Shown here in pieces: positions 17,834 to 26,576 of a stretch of DNA of 64,000 nt. Origin of the DNA: Fulvimarina endophytica. Its GTDB lineage: Bacteria > Pseudomonadota > Alphaproteobacteria > Rhizobiales > Rhizobiaceae. The translations under genes and the position numbers were made by a program. How positions within the stretch are numbered: position 1 is the first letter of the stretch; each line of letters starts with the position of its first letter. The notes under the pieces are model-generated. The model saw nothing but the letters and a program-made list of their open reading frames with translations. It ran no database searches and was not told the origin of the DNA. The stretch is from NCBI RefSeq assembly GCF_003403015.1, contig NZ_QURL01000003.1:590936-654935 (forward strand). Reading direction: 5' to 3'.

Positions 17834-17939
17834 GCGTGCTTGCGGGCCTGCCGCCGCGCCCCGGTCGCGAGCTCGATCCCCGTTCACGGGGCGAACGGCC
17901 TTATTTCCGAGGTCCCCGTCCGTTTCGTAAGGGTTGCAG

Positions 17940-17971
17940 TTGATGTGCCATGACGGCACATCGTATACAAT
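17940..17971 (+). promoter_or_regulatory. MerR-type promoter with operator dyad
   Basis: GATGTGCC (17942-17949) and GGCACATC (17955-17962) are exact complements around ATGAC. A possible -35 TTGATG (17940-17945) and -10 TACAAT (17966-17971) are 20 bp apart, with the dyad between them. This is the elongated-spacer layout of MerR-controlled promoters. The merR ATG is 29 bp downstream, so autoregulation is likely. Confidence 0.6.
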
Positions 17972-18000
17972 AACGGGACGACAGCGACGAAGCACCTTGA

Positions 18001-18567
18001 ATGACCCAGCACCGTACACGGAAAATCCGTTTGAAGAAGATCGGGGAGGTCGCCGCGCTGTTCGGGACGACGCCCCGCACGCTTCTCTATTACGAAGAGC
18101 AGGGCATTCTCACGCCGGACAAGACCGGGAAGGGAACGCGGGTCTATGCGAGCGGCGATATCCGCCGGTTCGCGGTCGCCTTCGAACTGGCCGGACTCGG
18201 AATTCCGATTCGCCGGATTCGCGAGATCGTGGAGGCGTCGGAACGCGCGACGTCGAAGGAGGAGGCCGCGCGTGCGCAGTCGAGCCTGTTGACGGATCTC
18301 GGCGCAGACCTGCGCGATCAGATCGGGCGGCTCGAACGGGCGGTCGCCGACATCGAGGCGGGCCGGAGCCTGATCGACGGGACCTTCGAGGCGCACCCGG
18401 CAGAGGCCTCCGCGGGCCGGGCGTCCGCGAAGGAGGGGATCACGCCGCTTCCGGCGATCTGCGCGCTTCTCGCCGATTTCGGCGATCTGGAAACCCGCCG
18501 CCTGACCGGGGATGCCGAGGGGAAGCGGCCGAAAAAGCCACGATACGTCGCCGCCTCCGGCCGGTAG
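18001..18567 (+). CDS. MerR-family transcriptional regulator
   Basis: A 188-residue MerR-type regulator. The DNA-binding domain is IRLKKIGEVAALFGTTPRTL, with LYYEEQGIL following and GTRVYASGDIRRF in the wing (about 9-75). A coiled-coil dimerisation helix follows (about 85-130). The C-terminal 60 residues show no cysteine-based metal site: the only Cys is in AICALLADFG, so a metal sensor is unlikely. The ATG at 18001 has no obvious Shine-Dalgarno. It is convergent with the dedA gene. The only visible MerR-type operator nearby is its own, so its other targets are unknown. Confidence 0.85.
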   Translation: MTQHRTRKIRLKKIGEVAALFGTTPRTLLYYEEQGILTPDKTGKGTRVYASGDIRRFAVAFELAGLGIPIRRIREIVEASERATSKEEAARAQSSLLTDLGADLRDQIGRLERAVADIEAGRSLIDGTFEAHPAEASAGRASAKEGITPLPAICALLADFGDLETRRLTGDAEGKRPKKPRYVAASGR

Positions 18568-18636
18568 GATCACGCGAGCGCCCGGCGGCCGCGATCGATT
18601 CGGTGCCGAGATGCCCCGGTGCCCCCGAGCGGCCCC

Positions 18637-19290
18637 TCAGTCGTCCTGCTCCGATCGCTTCGTCTTCGTGCCGATCACCCCGCGTGCCTTCAGGATCGGC
18701 CCCCACTGGCGATAGCCGATGTAGAGGACGATGCCGGTGACGACCACGCCGAGCGCGATCAGGATGCCTCGCTCGACGACCTCGACCTGGGCGAAGAGGG
18801 ACTGGATCGAATAGCCGAACACGTAGCCGAGGGTCGTGAACAGGCTCGCCCAGATGGCGGCCCCGATGAAGTTCAGGATCAGGAAGCGGAAGAGACCGAT
18901 GCGCGACATTCCGAGCGCGATCAGGCCCGGCATGCGCAGCCCGTAGACGTAGCGGTTCACGATGACGAAATAGGCCTGGTAGCGTTCCACGAGGCGCAGC
19001 GCCTTGGAAAAGCGCCGGTGCTCGCGCCAGGGCCGGACCCATCGGTGATTGGAGGAGTATCGGGCGAAGAGGAAGACGGCGAGATCACCGAAGAACGAGC
19101 CGACGAAGGCGAGCGCCATCATGAATTCGAGGGAATAGGAGCCCCGAAACGCCAGGAATCCGCCGATGATCGCAAAGATCTCGCCTTCGAAGAACGTGCC
19201 GGCGAAGATGATGGCCGGTCCGAACTGGCTGATGAGGTTGAGAATATCGTGCAAGCTGGTTTCCGGATCGGCGTTCGTATCGTCAGGCAT
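18637..19290 (-). CDS. DedA-family membrane protein
   Basis: A 217-residue DedA/SNARE-associated (VTT) protein. Hydrophobic re-entrant and transmembrane segments flank the conserved GTFFEGEIFAIIGGFLA (acidic residue) and the arginine-bearing NRYVYGLRMPGLIALG segment. The FIGAAIWASLFTTLGYVFG stretch is typical. The family flips undecaprenyl phosphate or phospholipids and supports envelope stability and cationic peptide tolerance. The ATG at 19290 is at the family start position. It is a single gene, convergent with merR. Confidence 0.88.
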   Translation of the reverse strand: MPDDTNADPETSLHDILNLISQFGPAIIFAGTFFEGEIFAIIGGFLAFRGSYSLEFMMALAFVGSFFGDLAVFLFARYSSNHRWVRPWREHRRFSKALRLVERYQAYFVIVNRYVYGLRMPGLIALGMSRIGLFRFLILNFIGAAIWASLFTTLGYVFGYSIQSLFAQVEVVERGILIALGVVVTGIVLYIGYRQWGPILKARGVIGTKTKRSEQDD

Positions 19291-19507
19291 CGGCCCGGTG
19301 CCGGGCCCTCACGGGTCTCGGGTCTCGCCGTGGCCCGCATCCGTTAAGACGGCGGCGATCCTCCGGCGGGATGCGATCGGCTCCCTCGTTTCGCCGCGCT
19401 TGTCGCGGGATCGATCCGCCCCCGCGCGCCACATAGGCCGTCGCCGCGGGTCTTGAAAGGGCGGGTGCGAGCCATCCTCGGCCGGGGCATGCGGGCCGCG
19501 ATGCCTG

Positions 19508-20488
19508 TCAGCCCCACAGATCGCCCGAGGGCGGGGCCAGCGTCGAGCCGGCATACACGAGCCCCGGTTCGCGGTCCTCGGCAAGAAGCAGGGGGCCGTC
19601 GAGGTCCACGACATCGGCGTTCTGGGCCAGAAGCGCGGCTGGCGCCATGGAGAGCGAGGTCGACACCATGCAGCCCACCATGACCCCGAAGCCGAGTTCG
19701 CGGGCGCGGCGCTGCATCTTCAGGGCCTCGGTGAGACCGCCGGACTTGTCGAGCTTGATGTTCACGTAATCGTATCTGCCGACGAGGCCTTCGAGGTCGG
19801 CGCTGGTATGCACCGATTCGTCGGCGCAGATCGGGACGGGATGGGGGATCCTCGCGAGGATCTCGTCCCCGCCGACGGGCAGCGGTTGCTCGATGAGCAT
19901 CGCGCCGCCGCGCGCGGCCTCGAGGAGATGGGCGGTGAGGCGATCCCCCGTCCATCCCTCGTTCGCATCGAGGATCAGGCGGCTGCGGGGGGCGGCCTCG
20001 TGGACGGCCCGGATACGGCCGATATCGTCGTTCGTCCCCATCTTGATCTTCAGGATGGGCCGGACCGCCGCCCGCGCCGCAGCGCCCATTCGCTCCGGCT
20101 CGTCGAGGCTGATCGTGTAGGCGGTCTCGACCGGCCTTGGTTCGGTCTCGCAGACGAGCGATGCGACCGAGCGTCCGGACGTCTTCGCCTCGAGGTCCCA
20201 GAAGGCGCAATCGAGGGCGTTGCGCGCAGCGCCCGCCGGAAGCCGCTCCTGCAGCGCCTCGCGCGTGAGGCCGGCCTCGATCTCGCCCGAAAGCGCCTCG
20301 ATCTCGGCGAGGACGCCCTCCAGCGTCTCCCCGTAGCGTCCATAGGGCACGCATTCGCCGCGTCCGCGAAAGCCGCCGCGCTCGATGGTGGCGACGATCA
20401 CGCTCGCTTGGGTCTTCGAGCCGCGGGCGATGCGGAATTCGGAGGCGAGCGCGAAGTGTTCCACTGTGACTGAAAGACGACTGCTCAT
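19508..20488 (-). CDS. Enolase-superfamily dipeptide epimerase / N-acyl-D-Glu racemase (DgcA-like)
   Basis: A 326-residue member of the muconate lactonizing enzyme subgroup. Visible catalytic and metal residues are the K-x-K lysine in ILKIKMG, Asp in LILDANEGW, Glu in LIEQPLP, Asp in PICADESVH and the opposing lysine in VNIKLDKSGG, with DLDGPLLL closing the barrel. This pattern fits L-Ala-D/L-Glu epimerases that recycle murein peptides. Alphaproteobacterial members are also assigned as N-acetyl-D-glutamate racemase DgcA of D-Glu catabolism. The partner dgcN is not adjacent, so I leave the choice open. The ATG at 20488 was chosen by family length. It diverges from the Mla operon. Confidence 0.82.
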   Translation of the reverse strand: MSSRLSVTVEHFALASEFRIARGSKTQASVIVATIERGGFRGRGECVPYGRYGETLEGVLAEIEALSGEIEAGLTREALQERLPAGAARNALDCAFWDLEAKTSGRSVASLVCETEPRPVETAYTISLDEPERMGAAARAAVRPILKIKMGTNDDIGRIRAVHEAAPRSRLILDANEGWTGDRLTAHLLEAARGGAMLIEQPLPVGGDEILARIPHPVPICADESVHTSADLEGLVGRYDYVNIKLDKSGGLTEALKMQRRARELGFGVMVGCMVSTSLSMAPAALLAQNADVVDLDGPLLLAEDREPGLVYAGSTLAPPSGDLWG

Positions 20489-20724
20489 GTGAATTCGCTC
20501 CAAGCGCGGGGGTCGGCCGGCTTTTGGCCTTAACAGGCGGCCATGAGATGCGGAAGGTGCTTTCGCCTGCGCGGCATGATGGACGGTTCCGTCGAACCCT
20601 CCCATGCCCTAGAGAGCGCGCAATGCCCGGTGAGGGCTTGCGCGAGCGACCGAAGGCGCGGCGGCATCGTGCCGGCAATGATCGATGGGACAGCCGGACG
20701 CTCCAGCCGTTCGGCCGAGGGGAC

Positions 20725-21909
20725 ATGGGCGACAGTACGACGACAGCGGCCGGCGAGGGTCGCGGCATGCAGGCGACCGCGCCGAGCCTTCGCGGCGAGC
20801 GCCAGGACGGCACGCTGGTCCTGAAGGCCGCCGGCGACTGGCTGGCGCGCACCGTGGGCTCGATCGAGAGCGATCTCGACAAGACCGCCTCCGCCAATCT
20901 CGGGCCGGACGTGGCGATCGACCTGTCGGAGGTCCGCCAGATCGATACCGCCGGTGCCTTCGTTCTCGAAAAGCTGAAGCGTTCGCTTGCGGCCGACCGC
21001 AAGGGCGTCGCGCTGAACGGCCTGAAATCGGGCAATGGCGCCCTCTTCGAGGCGGTCGGCAACGCCATGGACCGGGAACGCCCGCAAAAGCCGAAGAAGA
21101 CCGGCAACCCGCTGACCGAGGCGGTGGCCTCGGTCGGGGCCTTCGTCTTCGCCATCAGGGACGAGACGGTCAACGGCCTCAACCTCATCGGCGGCGCGAT
21201 GTACGGAGCGGGCGGGCGCATTTCCGGCCGCACCCAGAGGCGGCCCGCCGCCGTCTTCAATCAGGTCGACCAAATGGGCGTGAAGGCGATCCCCATCATC
21301 GTCCTCATCACCTTTCTCGTGGGCGGCATCATCGCCCAGCAGGGCGCCTTCCAGCTTCGCCGCTATGGCGGCGAGGTCTATGCGGTCAACCTCATCTCGA
21401 TCCTCGTCCTGCGCGAGATCGGCGTTCTCCTCGCCGCCATCATGATCGCCGGGCGCTCGGGCAGCGCGATCTGCGCCGAGATCGGCTCGATGAAGATGCG
21501 CGAGGAGGTGGACGCGCTCCACGTCATCGGTCTCAATCCCATCGGGGTCCTCGTCTTTCCCCGCCTCGTCGCCCTGTCGATCGCGCTGCCGCTATTGACG
21601 GTCATCGCCAATCTTTCGGCGCTGGCGGGCGGCGCCATCACGCTTCGGATCTATTCCGACATCTCGTTCATGAACTTCCTGCAGGGCCTGCAGAGCTCGG
21701 TCGATCTCTTCACCGTGTTCTCCGGCCTCATCAAGGCCCCCTTCATGGCGATCCTGATCGGCCTCGTCGCCTCGAACGAGGGCATGAAGGTGGGCGGAAG
21801 CGCGGAAAGCCTCGGGCTTCGCGTGACGGCCGCCGTCGTCAAGTCGATCTTCCTCGTGATCGTGATGGACGGGCTTTTCGCAATCTTCTACGCGACGATC
21901 GGACTATGA
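20725..21909 (+). CDS. mlaE: MlaE-type ABC permease fused to an N-terminal STAS domain
   Basis: A 394-residue phospholipid transport permease. Residues about 25-110 form a STAS-like domain (VAIDLSEVRQIDTAGAFVLE), which in E. coli is the separate protein MlaB. From about 185 the MlaE permease follows, with segments FLVGGIIAQQGAFQLRRYG, VLREIGVLLAAIMIAGRSGSA and MKMREEVDALHVIGLNPI, and the typical ending. It moves lipids between inner and outer membrane with MlaF and MlaD. The ATG at 20725 has GAGGGG upstream. It overlaps mlaF by four bases (ATGA). This is the first gene of a four-gene operon. Confidence 0.92.
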   Translation: MGDSTTTAAGEGRGMQATAPSLRGERQDGTLVLKAAGDWLARTVGSIESDLDKTASANLGPDVAIDLSEVRQIDTAGAFVLEKLKRSLAADRKGVALNGLKSGNGALFEAVGNAMDRERPQKPKKTGNPLTEAVASVGAFVFAIRDETVNGLNLIGGAMYGAGGRISGRTQRRPAAVFNQVDQMGVKAIPIIVLITFLVGGIIAQQGAFQLRRYGGEVYAVNLISILVLREIGVLLAAIMIAGRSGSAICAEIGSMKMREEVDALHVIGLNPIGVLVFPRLVALSIALPLLTVIANLSALAGGAITLRIYSDISFMNFLQGLQSSVDLFTVFSGLIKAPFMAILIGLVASNEGMKVGGSAESLGLRVTAAVVKSIFLVIVMDGLFAIFYATIGL

Positions 21910-22781
21910 GCATGCTGGCAGAGGGAACGGTGCCGCACGAGACCGATGTCGGCCAGGGCGCATCCATGGTCGATCAGGCCGGCAAGGACGTCATCATCAA
22001 GGCGCGGGGCGTCTCGGTCCAGTTCGGCGCCAAGAAGATCCTCGAAAACCTCGATCTCGACGTCAGGCGCGGCGAGATCATGGGCTTCGTCGGCCCGTCC
22101 GGGGCGGGCAAGTCGGTGCTCCTGCGCACGATCCTCGGGCTCAACAAGAAGCAGGCCGGCACGATCGAGGTCTTCGGCATCGACTACGAGAAGGCGAGCG
22201 ACCGCGAGCGGCTCGCCGTCGAGCGCCGCTGGGGCGTCCTCTTCCAGCACGGCGCGCTGTTCTCCTCGCTGACGGTGCTGGAGAACATCCAGGTTCCGAT
22301 GCGCGAATATCTGACCCTGTCGCCCAAGCTGATGGACGAACTCGCGCGCCTCAAGATCGATCTCGTCGGGCTCGCTCCCGACGCGGCCGACAAGTATCCG
22401 TCCGAACTCTCGGGCGGCATGATCAAGCGCGCTGCCCTCGCACGGGCCCTGGCGCTCGATCCCGACATCGTCTTCCTCGACGAGCCGACATCCGGCCTCG
22501 ATCCGATCGGCGCGGCCGATTTCGACGAATTGATCATGACCCTGCGCGACACGCTGGGCCTCAGCGTCTACATGGTCACCCACGACCTCGACAGCCTGTT
22601 CCAGGCCTGCGACCGCATCGCGGTCCTCGGCGATCGCAAGGTGCTGGTCGAGGGGCCCCTGTCGAAGATGCTCGATTACGATCACCCCTGGGTGAAGTCC
22701 TACTTCCACGGCAAGCGCGCCCGCACGGTCGTCCTCGACGACGATGCGGCCGGCCGTCCCCGTCCGAATGGAGCCGGTTGA
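21906..22781 (+). CDS. mlaF: Mla phospholipid transport ATPase
   Basis: A 291-residue ABC ATPase. Walker A is GPSGAGKS (about 60-67), the Q-loop LFQHGALFSS, the signature LSGGMIKRAALARAL, Walker B IVFLDEPTSGLDP, and the H-loop MVTHDLDS. The LFQHGALF and GGMIKR variants are characteristic of the Mla/Mkl import-like ATPases. The first 27 residues are an extra polar extension before the core. It overlaps mlaE upstream and mlaD by one base downstream (TGATG), so the three are translationally coupled. Confidence 0.94.
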   Translation: MSMLAEGTVPHETDVGQGASMVDQAGKDVIIKARGVSVQFGAKKILENLDLDVRRGEIMGFVGPSGAGKSVLLRTILGLNKKQAGTIEVFGIDYEKASDRERLAVERRWGVLFQHGALFSSLTVLENIQVPMREYLTLSPKLMDELARLKIDLVGLAPDAADKYPSELSGGMIKRAALARALALDPDIVFLDEPTSGLDPIGAADFDELIMTLRDTLGLSVYMVTHDLDSLFQACDRIAVLGDRKVLVEGPLSKMLDYDHPWVKSYFHGKRARTVVLDDDAAGRPRPNGAG

Positions 22782-24730
22782 TGGAAACCAAAGCCAATTA
22801 CGTCCGCGTCGGTATCTTCACCCTCGTCGTCCTCGCGATGGCGTTCGGGTTCGTCTACTGGTCGGTGCTGGCGACCAACAGCACCACGCGCGTTCCGCTG
22901 CTCGTGCGCATCGAGGGCTCGGTCACCGGGCTCCAGCAGGGCAGCCAGGTCCAGTTCAACGGCCTGCCGGTGGGAACGGTGGATTCGCTGCGCCTCGATC
23001 CCAACAATCCGCGCGTCGTCATCGCATCCACCCTCGTCAATCCGGGGCTTCCGATCTCCGAATCGACGGAGGCGAGCCTCGTCGCCAATCCGCTGACCGG
23101 CTACAGCTATATCGAGATGCGCGGCGGCGAGGTGGACAAGGAGAGCCTCCTCGAACAGGCCCGCGAGCAGGGGACCGTCCCGATCATCACCGCGAGCCCT
23201 TCGGAGGTGACCGACATCCTCCAGACCGCACGCGACGTCGCCCAGCGCGCCAACAACATCATGGCGCAGTTCGAGGCCGTCGTCGAAACGGTGGGACCGA
23301 CGGTGGAGGAGAGCGCCCGCAACATCACCCAGATCACCCAGAACGTGCGGACCTTCACGACCTCGCTCGCCGACAATTCCGACAATATCGACGCCTTCGT
23401 CGCACGCCTGTCCGAACTCACCGCCAGCGCCAACACCGTCGCCCAGGCATTGCCGGAGGCGATCGCCGACGTCCAGAACATCCTGTCGGCGGTCGATCCG
23501 CAGCAGATCGAAACGATCGTCGCCAACATCACCGCCACCAGCCAGTCGGTGCGCAACGGCGCGGAGAACATTTCGGCGGTGACCGAGGCGGTCCAGTCCG
23601 CAGCGGCCGGCGTCGAGCAGATCGGCGAGACGATCCAGCGCAACGCGTCCGGAATCGACAGCTTCATCGGCAATCTCGGACCGCTCTCGCAGACCGCCAC
23701 GCGCGTGGCCGAGGGCCTCAGCAGCACGGTGACCTCGGCGAACGAGCTTCTGGCGTCCGTCGACCCGCAAGAGGTCTCCGATGCGGTGTCCGGCATCTCC
23801 TCCACCGCCCAGAACCTCTCTGTGGTCACGCAGACCGTGGCCGATCAGCGCGAGGCCATCGCCTCGGCGGTCACCGGCGCCTCGAACCTCATCGCCAATC
23901 TGCGGCAGGTGAGCTCCACCATCGCCGATCGCAGCGGCGAGATCGACGCGACCCTCGCCAATCTCCAGCCGATCTCCGATTCGCTGCGCGAGGCGAGCGG
24001 CCGCCTCGTCTCGACCGTCGACAAGGCCGGCAACTTCGTCGACCGGATCGACACCGACCAGATCAACCGGTCCATCGACCAGATCAGCCGGCTCGCCTCG
24101 TCGATCGGATCGAAGTCCGAGACGATCGATTCCATCATCGAGGGCACGGATACGGCGGTCGCGAGCCTGACGACGGCGCTCAACGGGTTCAATGAGACGC
24201 GCACCCAGATCGACCGAGTCATCACCGCGATCGACCCGCAGCTCGTCAACAACGCCGTCGTCAACGTGTCGAGCGCCTCGGGCAATATCGCGCGCGCGGC
24301 CGACAGCGTCGGGCGGGTCGGCGACATCATCGCCCAGCGCGAGGACGAGATCGCAGGCATTCTCGACAATGCCAGCCTGACGAGCCAGCGTGTCGCCTCG
24401 GCCTCCGCCCAGCTCGACACGGTCATCACCTCCGTCAACAATCTCCTCAACGGCCAGAGCGGCAATTCGCTGGGCAGCCAGGTGACCGCGACCCTGACGT
24501 CGATCCGCGACACGGCGAATGCCCTGCGCGGGCAGGTCGCCCCGCTTTCGGCCAATATTCAGAGCCTGTCGGATTCGACGCGCCGCGATATCCAGGCGCT
24601 GACCCGCCAGCTCAACCAGACCGCCGAGCGGGTCGGCAGGGCCGTCGACAATCTGTCGAACGATCCGAGCCAGATCATCTTCGGGGGCGGCTCGGAGGTT
24701 CCGACCTATGACGGGCGCACCCGTCGCTGA
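22781..24730 (+). CDS. mlaD: MlaD-like MCE-domain protein with long repetitive helical tail
   Basis: A 649-residue substrate-binding component of the Mla system. An N-terminal membrane helix (about 10-30) precedes a single MCE domain (about 38-115: QGSQVQFNGLPVGTVDSLRL, PLTGYSYIEMRGG). The remaining 530 residues are low-aromatic, Ser/Ala/Thr-rich helix. That tail is over three times the length of E. coli MlaD (183 residues in total). It carries a five-fold degenerate repeat: an ID-x3-NL type motif near 203, 291, 388, 449 and 524, followed 36-37 residues later by an [AS][VI]DPQ-x-[VI]-type motif near 239, 328, 425 and 485 (eroded near 560). A trans-periplasmic helical tube is the structural inference. 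Confidence 0.92.
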   Translation: METKANYVRVGIFTLVVLAMAFGFVYWSVLATNSTTRVPLLVRIEGSVTGLQQGSQVQFNGLPVGTVDSLRLDPNNPRVVIASTLVNPGLPISESTEASLVANPLTGYSYIEMRGGEVDKESLLEQAREQGTVPIITASPSEVTDILQTARDVAQRANNIMAQFEAVVETVGPTVEESARNITQITQNVRTFTTSLADNSDNIDAFVARLSELTASANTVAQALPEAIADVQNILSAVDPQQIETIVANITATSQSVRNGAENISAVTEAVQSAAAGVEQIGETIQRNASGIDSFIGNLGPLSQTATRVAEGLSSTVTSANELLASVDPQEVSDAVSGISSTAQNLSVVTQTVADQREAIASAVTGASNLIANLRQVSSTIADRSGEIDATLANLQPISDSLREASGRLVSTVDKAGNFVDRIDTDQINRSIDQISRLASSIGSKSETIDSIIEGTDTAVASLTTALNGFNETRTQIDRVITAIDPQLVNNAVVNVSSASGNIARAADSVGRVGDIIAQREDEIAGILDNASLTSQRVASASAQLDTVITSVNNLLNGQSGNSLGSQVTATLTSIRDTANALRGQVAPLSANIQSLSDSTRRDIQALTRQLNQTAERVGRAVDNLSNDPSQIIFGGGSEVPTYDGRTRR

Positions 24731-24758
24731 TCGGCAACAGTCCGGCGCGAGCCCGATA

Positions 24759-24782
24759 CCGGGGTGGTGAAAGCCGCCCCGG
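24759..24782 (+). terminator. Hairpin after mlaD
   Basis: CCGGGGTGG (24759-24767) pairs with CCGCCCCGG (24774-24782), with one wobble pair and loop TGAAAG. There is no U-run. It lies 28 bp after the mlaD stop and 126 bp before the lipoprotein gene, and may lower or stabilise distal transcription. Confidence 0.35.
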
Positions 24783-24908
24783 ACTGACCTAAGACAGAAG
24801 GAAGCGCGCCTTTCGAATCCCCGGGTGGGATTTACGCGCCGCCCTCCACGATCGCGGCGCCCGGTGCGGTGCGGTCTTCACCGACATCCTTTCGAGGACC
24901 CCGTCTCG

Positions 24909-25487
24909 ATGCGCGTTTCACGGCTTCTTCCGCTGGTACTGGTTCTCGTCGGACTCGGCGCGTGCACGACGCCGCTCGAAACCTTCGAGATCTCCGCGCC
25001 GCCCCTCGGCCGCAGCGTCGCCGGCACGACCAGAGCCCAGCTTCTGATCCCCGAGCCGACCGCGATCAAGACGATCGATTCGGAGCGGATCGTCGTCAAG
25101 CCGACCCCCTACACGGTGGAATATCTCGGCGGCAGCCAGTGGAGCGACCGCCTGCCGCGGATGGTGCAGCTGAGACTGCTCCAGGCCTACGAGAATACCG
25201 GTCAGATCGGGGCCGTCGGCGTTCCGGGCCAGGGGCTCGCCATCGACTACCAGATGCTGCTGGAGATCCGCCGCTTCGAGATCGAGGTCGTCACGGGCCG
25301 TCAGGCGGTGGTCGAGATCTCGGTGAAGGCTCTCGACGACCGGTCCGGCGTCGTGCGCCGAACCCGCATCTTCCGGAGCGTCGAACCGGTGGTCGGCGAG
25401 GGCAACAGCGCCTTCGTCTCCGCGCTCGACCGGGCCTTCGACCGGATGGCGGCCGAGATCGTCGCCTGGACCATCTCCATCGTCTGA
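24909..25487 (+). CDS. ABC-type transport auxiliary lipoprotein (PqiC/LptE-like domain)
   Basis: A 192-residue lipoprotein of the ABC-type transport auxiliary family. The signal peptide ends with the lipobox LGAC, lipidated Cys19. Conserved-looking stretches are YTVEYLGGSQWSDRLPRMVQ (about 73-92) and LLEIRRFEIE. Such proteins sit next to MCE-type transporters and, like PqiC, anchor the periplasmic bridge at the outer membrane. The ATG at 24909 gives the signal peptide at once; upstream in-frame codons lack signal features. It follows mlaD by 178 bp, a gap holding a hairpin, and precedes cobP by 13 bp. Confidence 0.85.
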   Translation: MRVSRLLPLVLVLVGLGACTTPLETFEISAPPLGRSVAGTTRAQLLIPEPTAIKTIDSERIVVKPTPYTVEYLGGSQWSDRLPRMVQLRLLQAYENTGQIGAVGVPGQGLAIDYQMLLEIRRFEIEVVTGRQAVVEISVKALDDRSGVVRRTRIFRSVEPVVGEGNSAFVSALDRAFDRMAAEIVAWTISIV

Positions 25488-25500
25488 CCGGCCCCACGCG

Positions 25501-26037
25501 ATGAAGGGCGAGCACGCGGACATCCATCTCGTCCTCGGCGGTGCGCGCTCCGGCAAGAGCGCCCATGCCGAGGCCCTTGCGCGCGAGAGCGGGCTCGACC
25601 GGATCTATCTCGCCACCTCTCAGGCCTTCGACGCGGAAATGGAAGAGCGCATCCGCCGCCACAGGGACGAGCGCGCGGCCGACGACTGGACCACCGTCGA
25701 GGAGCCGCTCGACCTTCCCGGCGCGCTCAAGATCCACGCCTCACCCGGCGCCATCGTCCTCGTCGACTGCCTGACCCTGTGGGTCACCAATCTGATGATG
25801 GCCGGGCGCGACGTGGAGGCGGACTGCCGCTCGCTCCTCAGGGTGCTCGAAGAAGGGCCGGGCGGCCCCGTCATCTTCGTCTCCAACGAGGTCGGGCTCG
25901 GCATCGTCCCCGACAATGCCATGGCGCGTGCCTTCCGCGACCATGCAGGCAGGCTCAACCAGCTCGTCGCCTCGGCCGCGAACGAAGTGACCTTCGTCGC
26001 GGCCGGATGTCCGCTGATCCTGAAGCCGCGCGGCTGA
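25501..26037 (+). CDS. cobP: Adenosylcobinamide kinase / adenosylcobinamide-phosphate guanylyltransferase
   Basis: A 178-residue bifunctional enzyme (CobP, equal to CobU) of the lower-ligand assembly branch of cobalamin synthesis. It phosphorylates adenosylcobinamide and then forms GDP-cobinamide. The P-loop is GGARSGKS (13-20). His54 in RIRRHRDER matches the guanylylated histidine of CobU. VLVDCLTLWVTNLM and FVSNEVGLGIVPDN are family signatures. It starts 13 bp after the lipoprotein stop and is followed by a GNAT gene and cobO. No cobalamin riboswitch is visible upstream; the gene may be read from the mla promoter. Confidence 0.94.
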   Translation: MKGEHADIHLVLGGARSGKSAHAEALARESGLDRIYLATSQAFDAEMEERIRRHRDERAADDWTTVEEPLDLPGALKIHASPGAIVLVDCLTLWVTNLMMAGRDVEADCRSLLRVLEEGPGGPVIFVSNEVGLGIVPDNAMARAFRDHAGRLNQLVASAANEVTFVAAGCPLILKPRG

Positions 26038-26122
26038 TCTTCCGGCGGACGATTTTTCCCGCTTTTTCGGCAGGATTTCGGCTAGTCTGCGCGCTTTGAC
26101 GAGGAGATCGGCCGGGAGGCTT

Positions 26123-26542
26123 ATGGCAATCACCATCAAACCTGTGGACGGCGCCGATATCGAGACGCGCGCCAGTCTCGTGCGTCCCTTCGCCGAACCC
26201 TCCGTCTCGGACCGTTTCGCGTTCTCGCCGACCTTCTTCGGCTACGCGCTGACGGACGAGGAGGGCGCCGATGGCGGGATTGCCGGCCAGCTCTACTGGG
26301 ACTGGATGGTGATCGAGAACATCGCCGTGCCGGAACGCTGGCGCGGCCTCGGCCTCGGACGCCAATTGCTGCGCACGGCCGAGGATGCGGCGAGGGCCGC
26401 CGGATGCGCGGGCGCCTGGGTGTCCACCTATTCGTTCCAGTCGCCCGGATTCTATCTGGCGATGGGCTATGAGATCTTCGGGCGGCTGCCCTCCTATCCG
26501 GGCGATCAGGAGCGGTTATTCCTGTCGAAGCTTTTCAGGTAA
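26123..26542 (+). CDS. GNAT-family N-acetyltransferase
   Basis: A 139-residue GNAT protein. The acetyl-CoA motif A is IAVPERWRGLGLGRQLL (about 68-84). FQSPGFYLAMGYEIFG near the end is the usual beta-6/beta-7 region. The ATG at 26123 has GGGAGG five bases upstream and is preferred to a longer frame. It lies between cobP and cobO on the same strand. Its substrate is unknown; the location may reflect co-transcription rather than a cobalamin role. Confidence 0.85.
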   Translation: MAITIKPVDGADIETRASLVRPFAEPSVSDRFAFSPTFFGYALTDEEGADGGIAGQLYWDWMVIENIAVPERWRGLGLGRQLLRTAEDAARAAGCAGAWVSTYSFQSPGFYLAMGYEIFGRLPSYPGDQERLFLSKLFR

Positions 26543-26576
26543 GCCTGTCGGCGAAAAACCGGAGAGGGGCCGATTC

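Noticed and set aside
25488..25500. Cobalamin riboswitch before cobP
   Set aside because: Only 13 bp separate cobP from the lipoprotein gene, and no B12-box-like sequence is seen further upstream.
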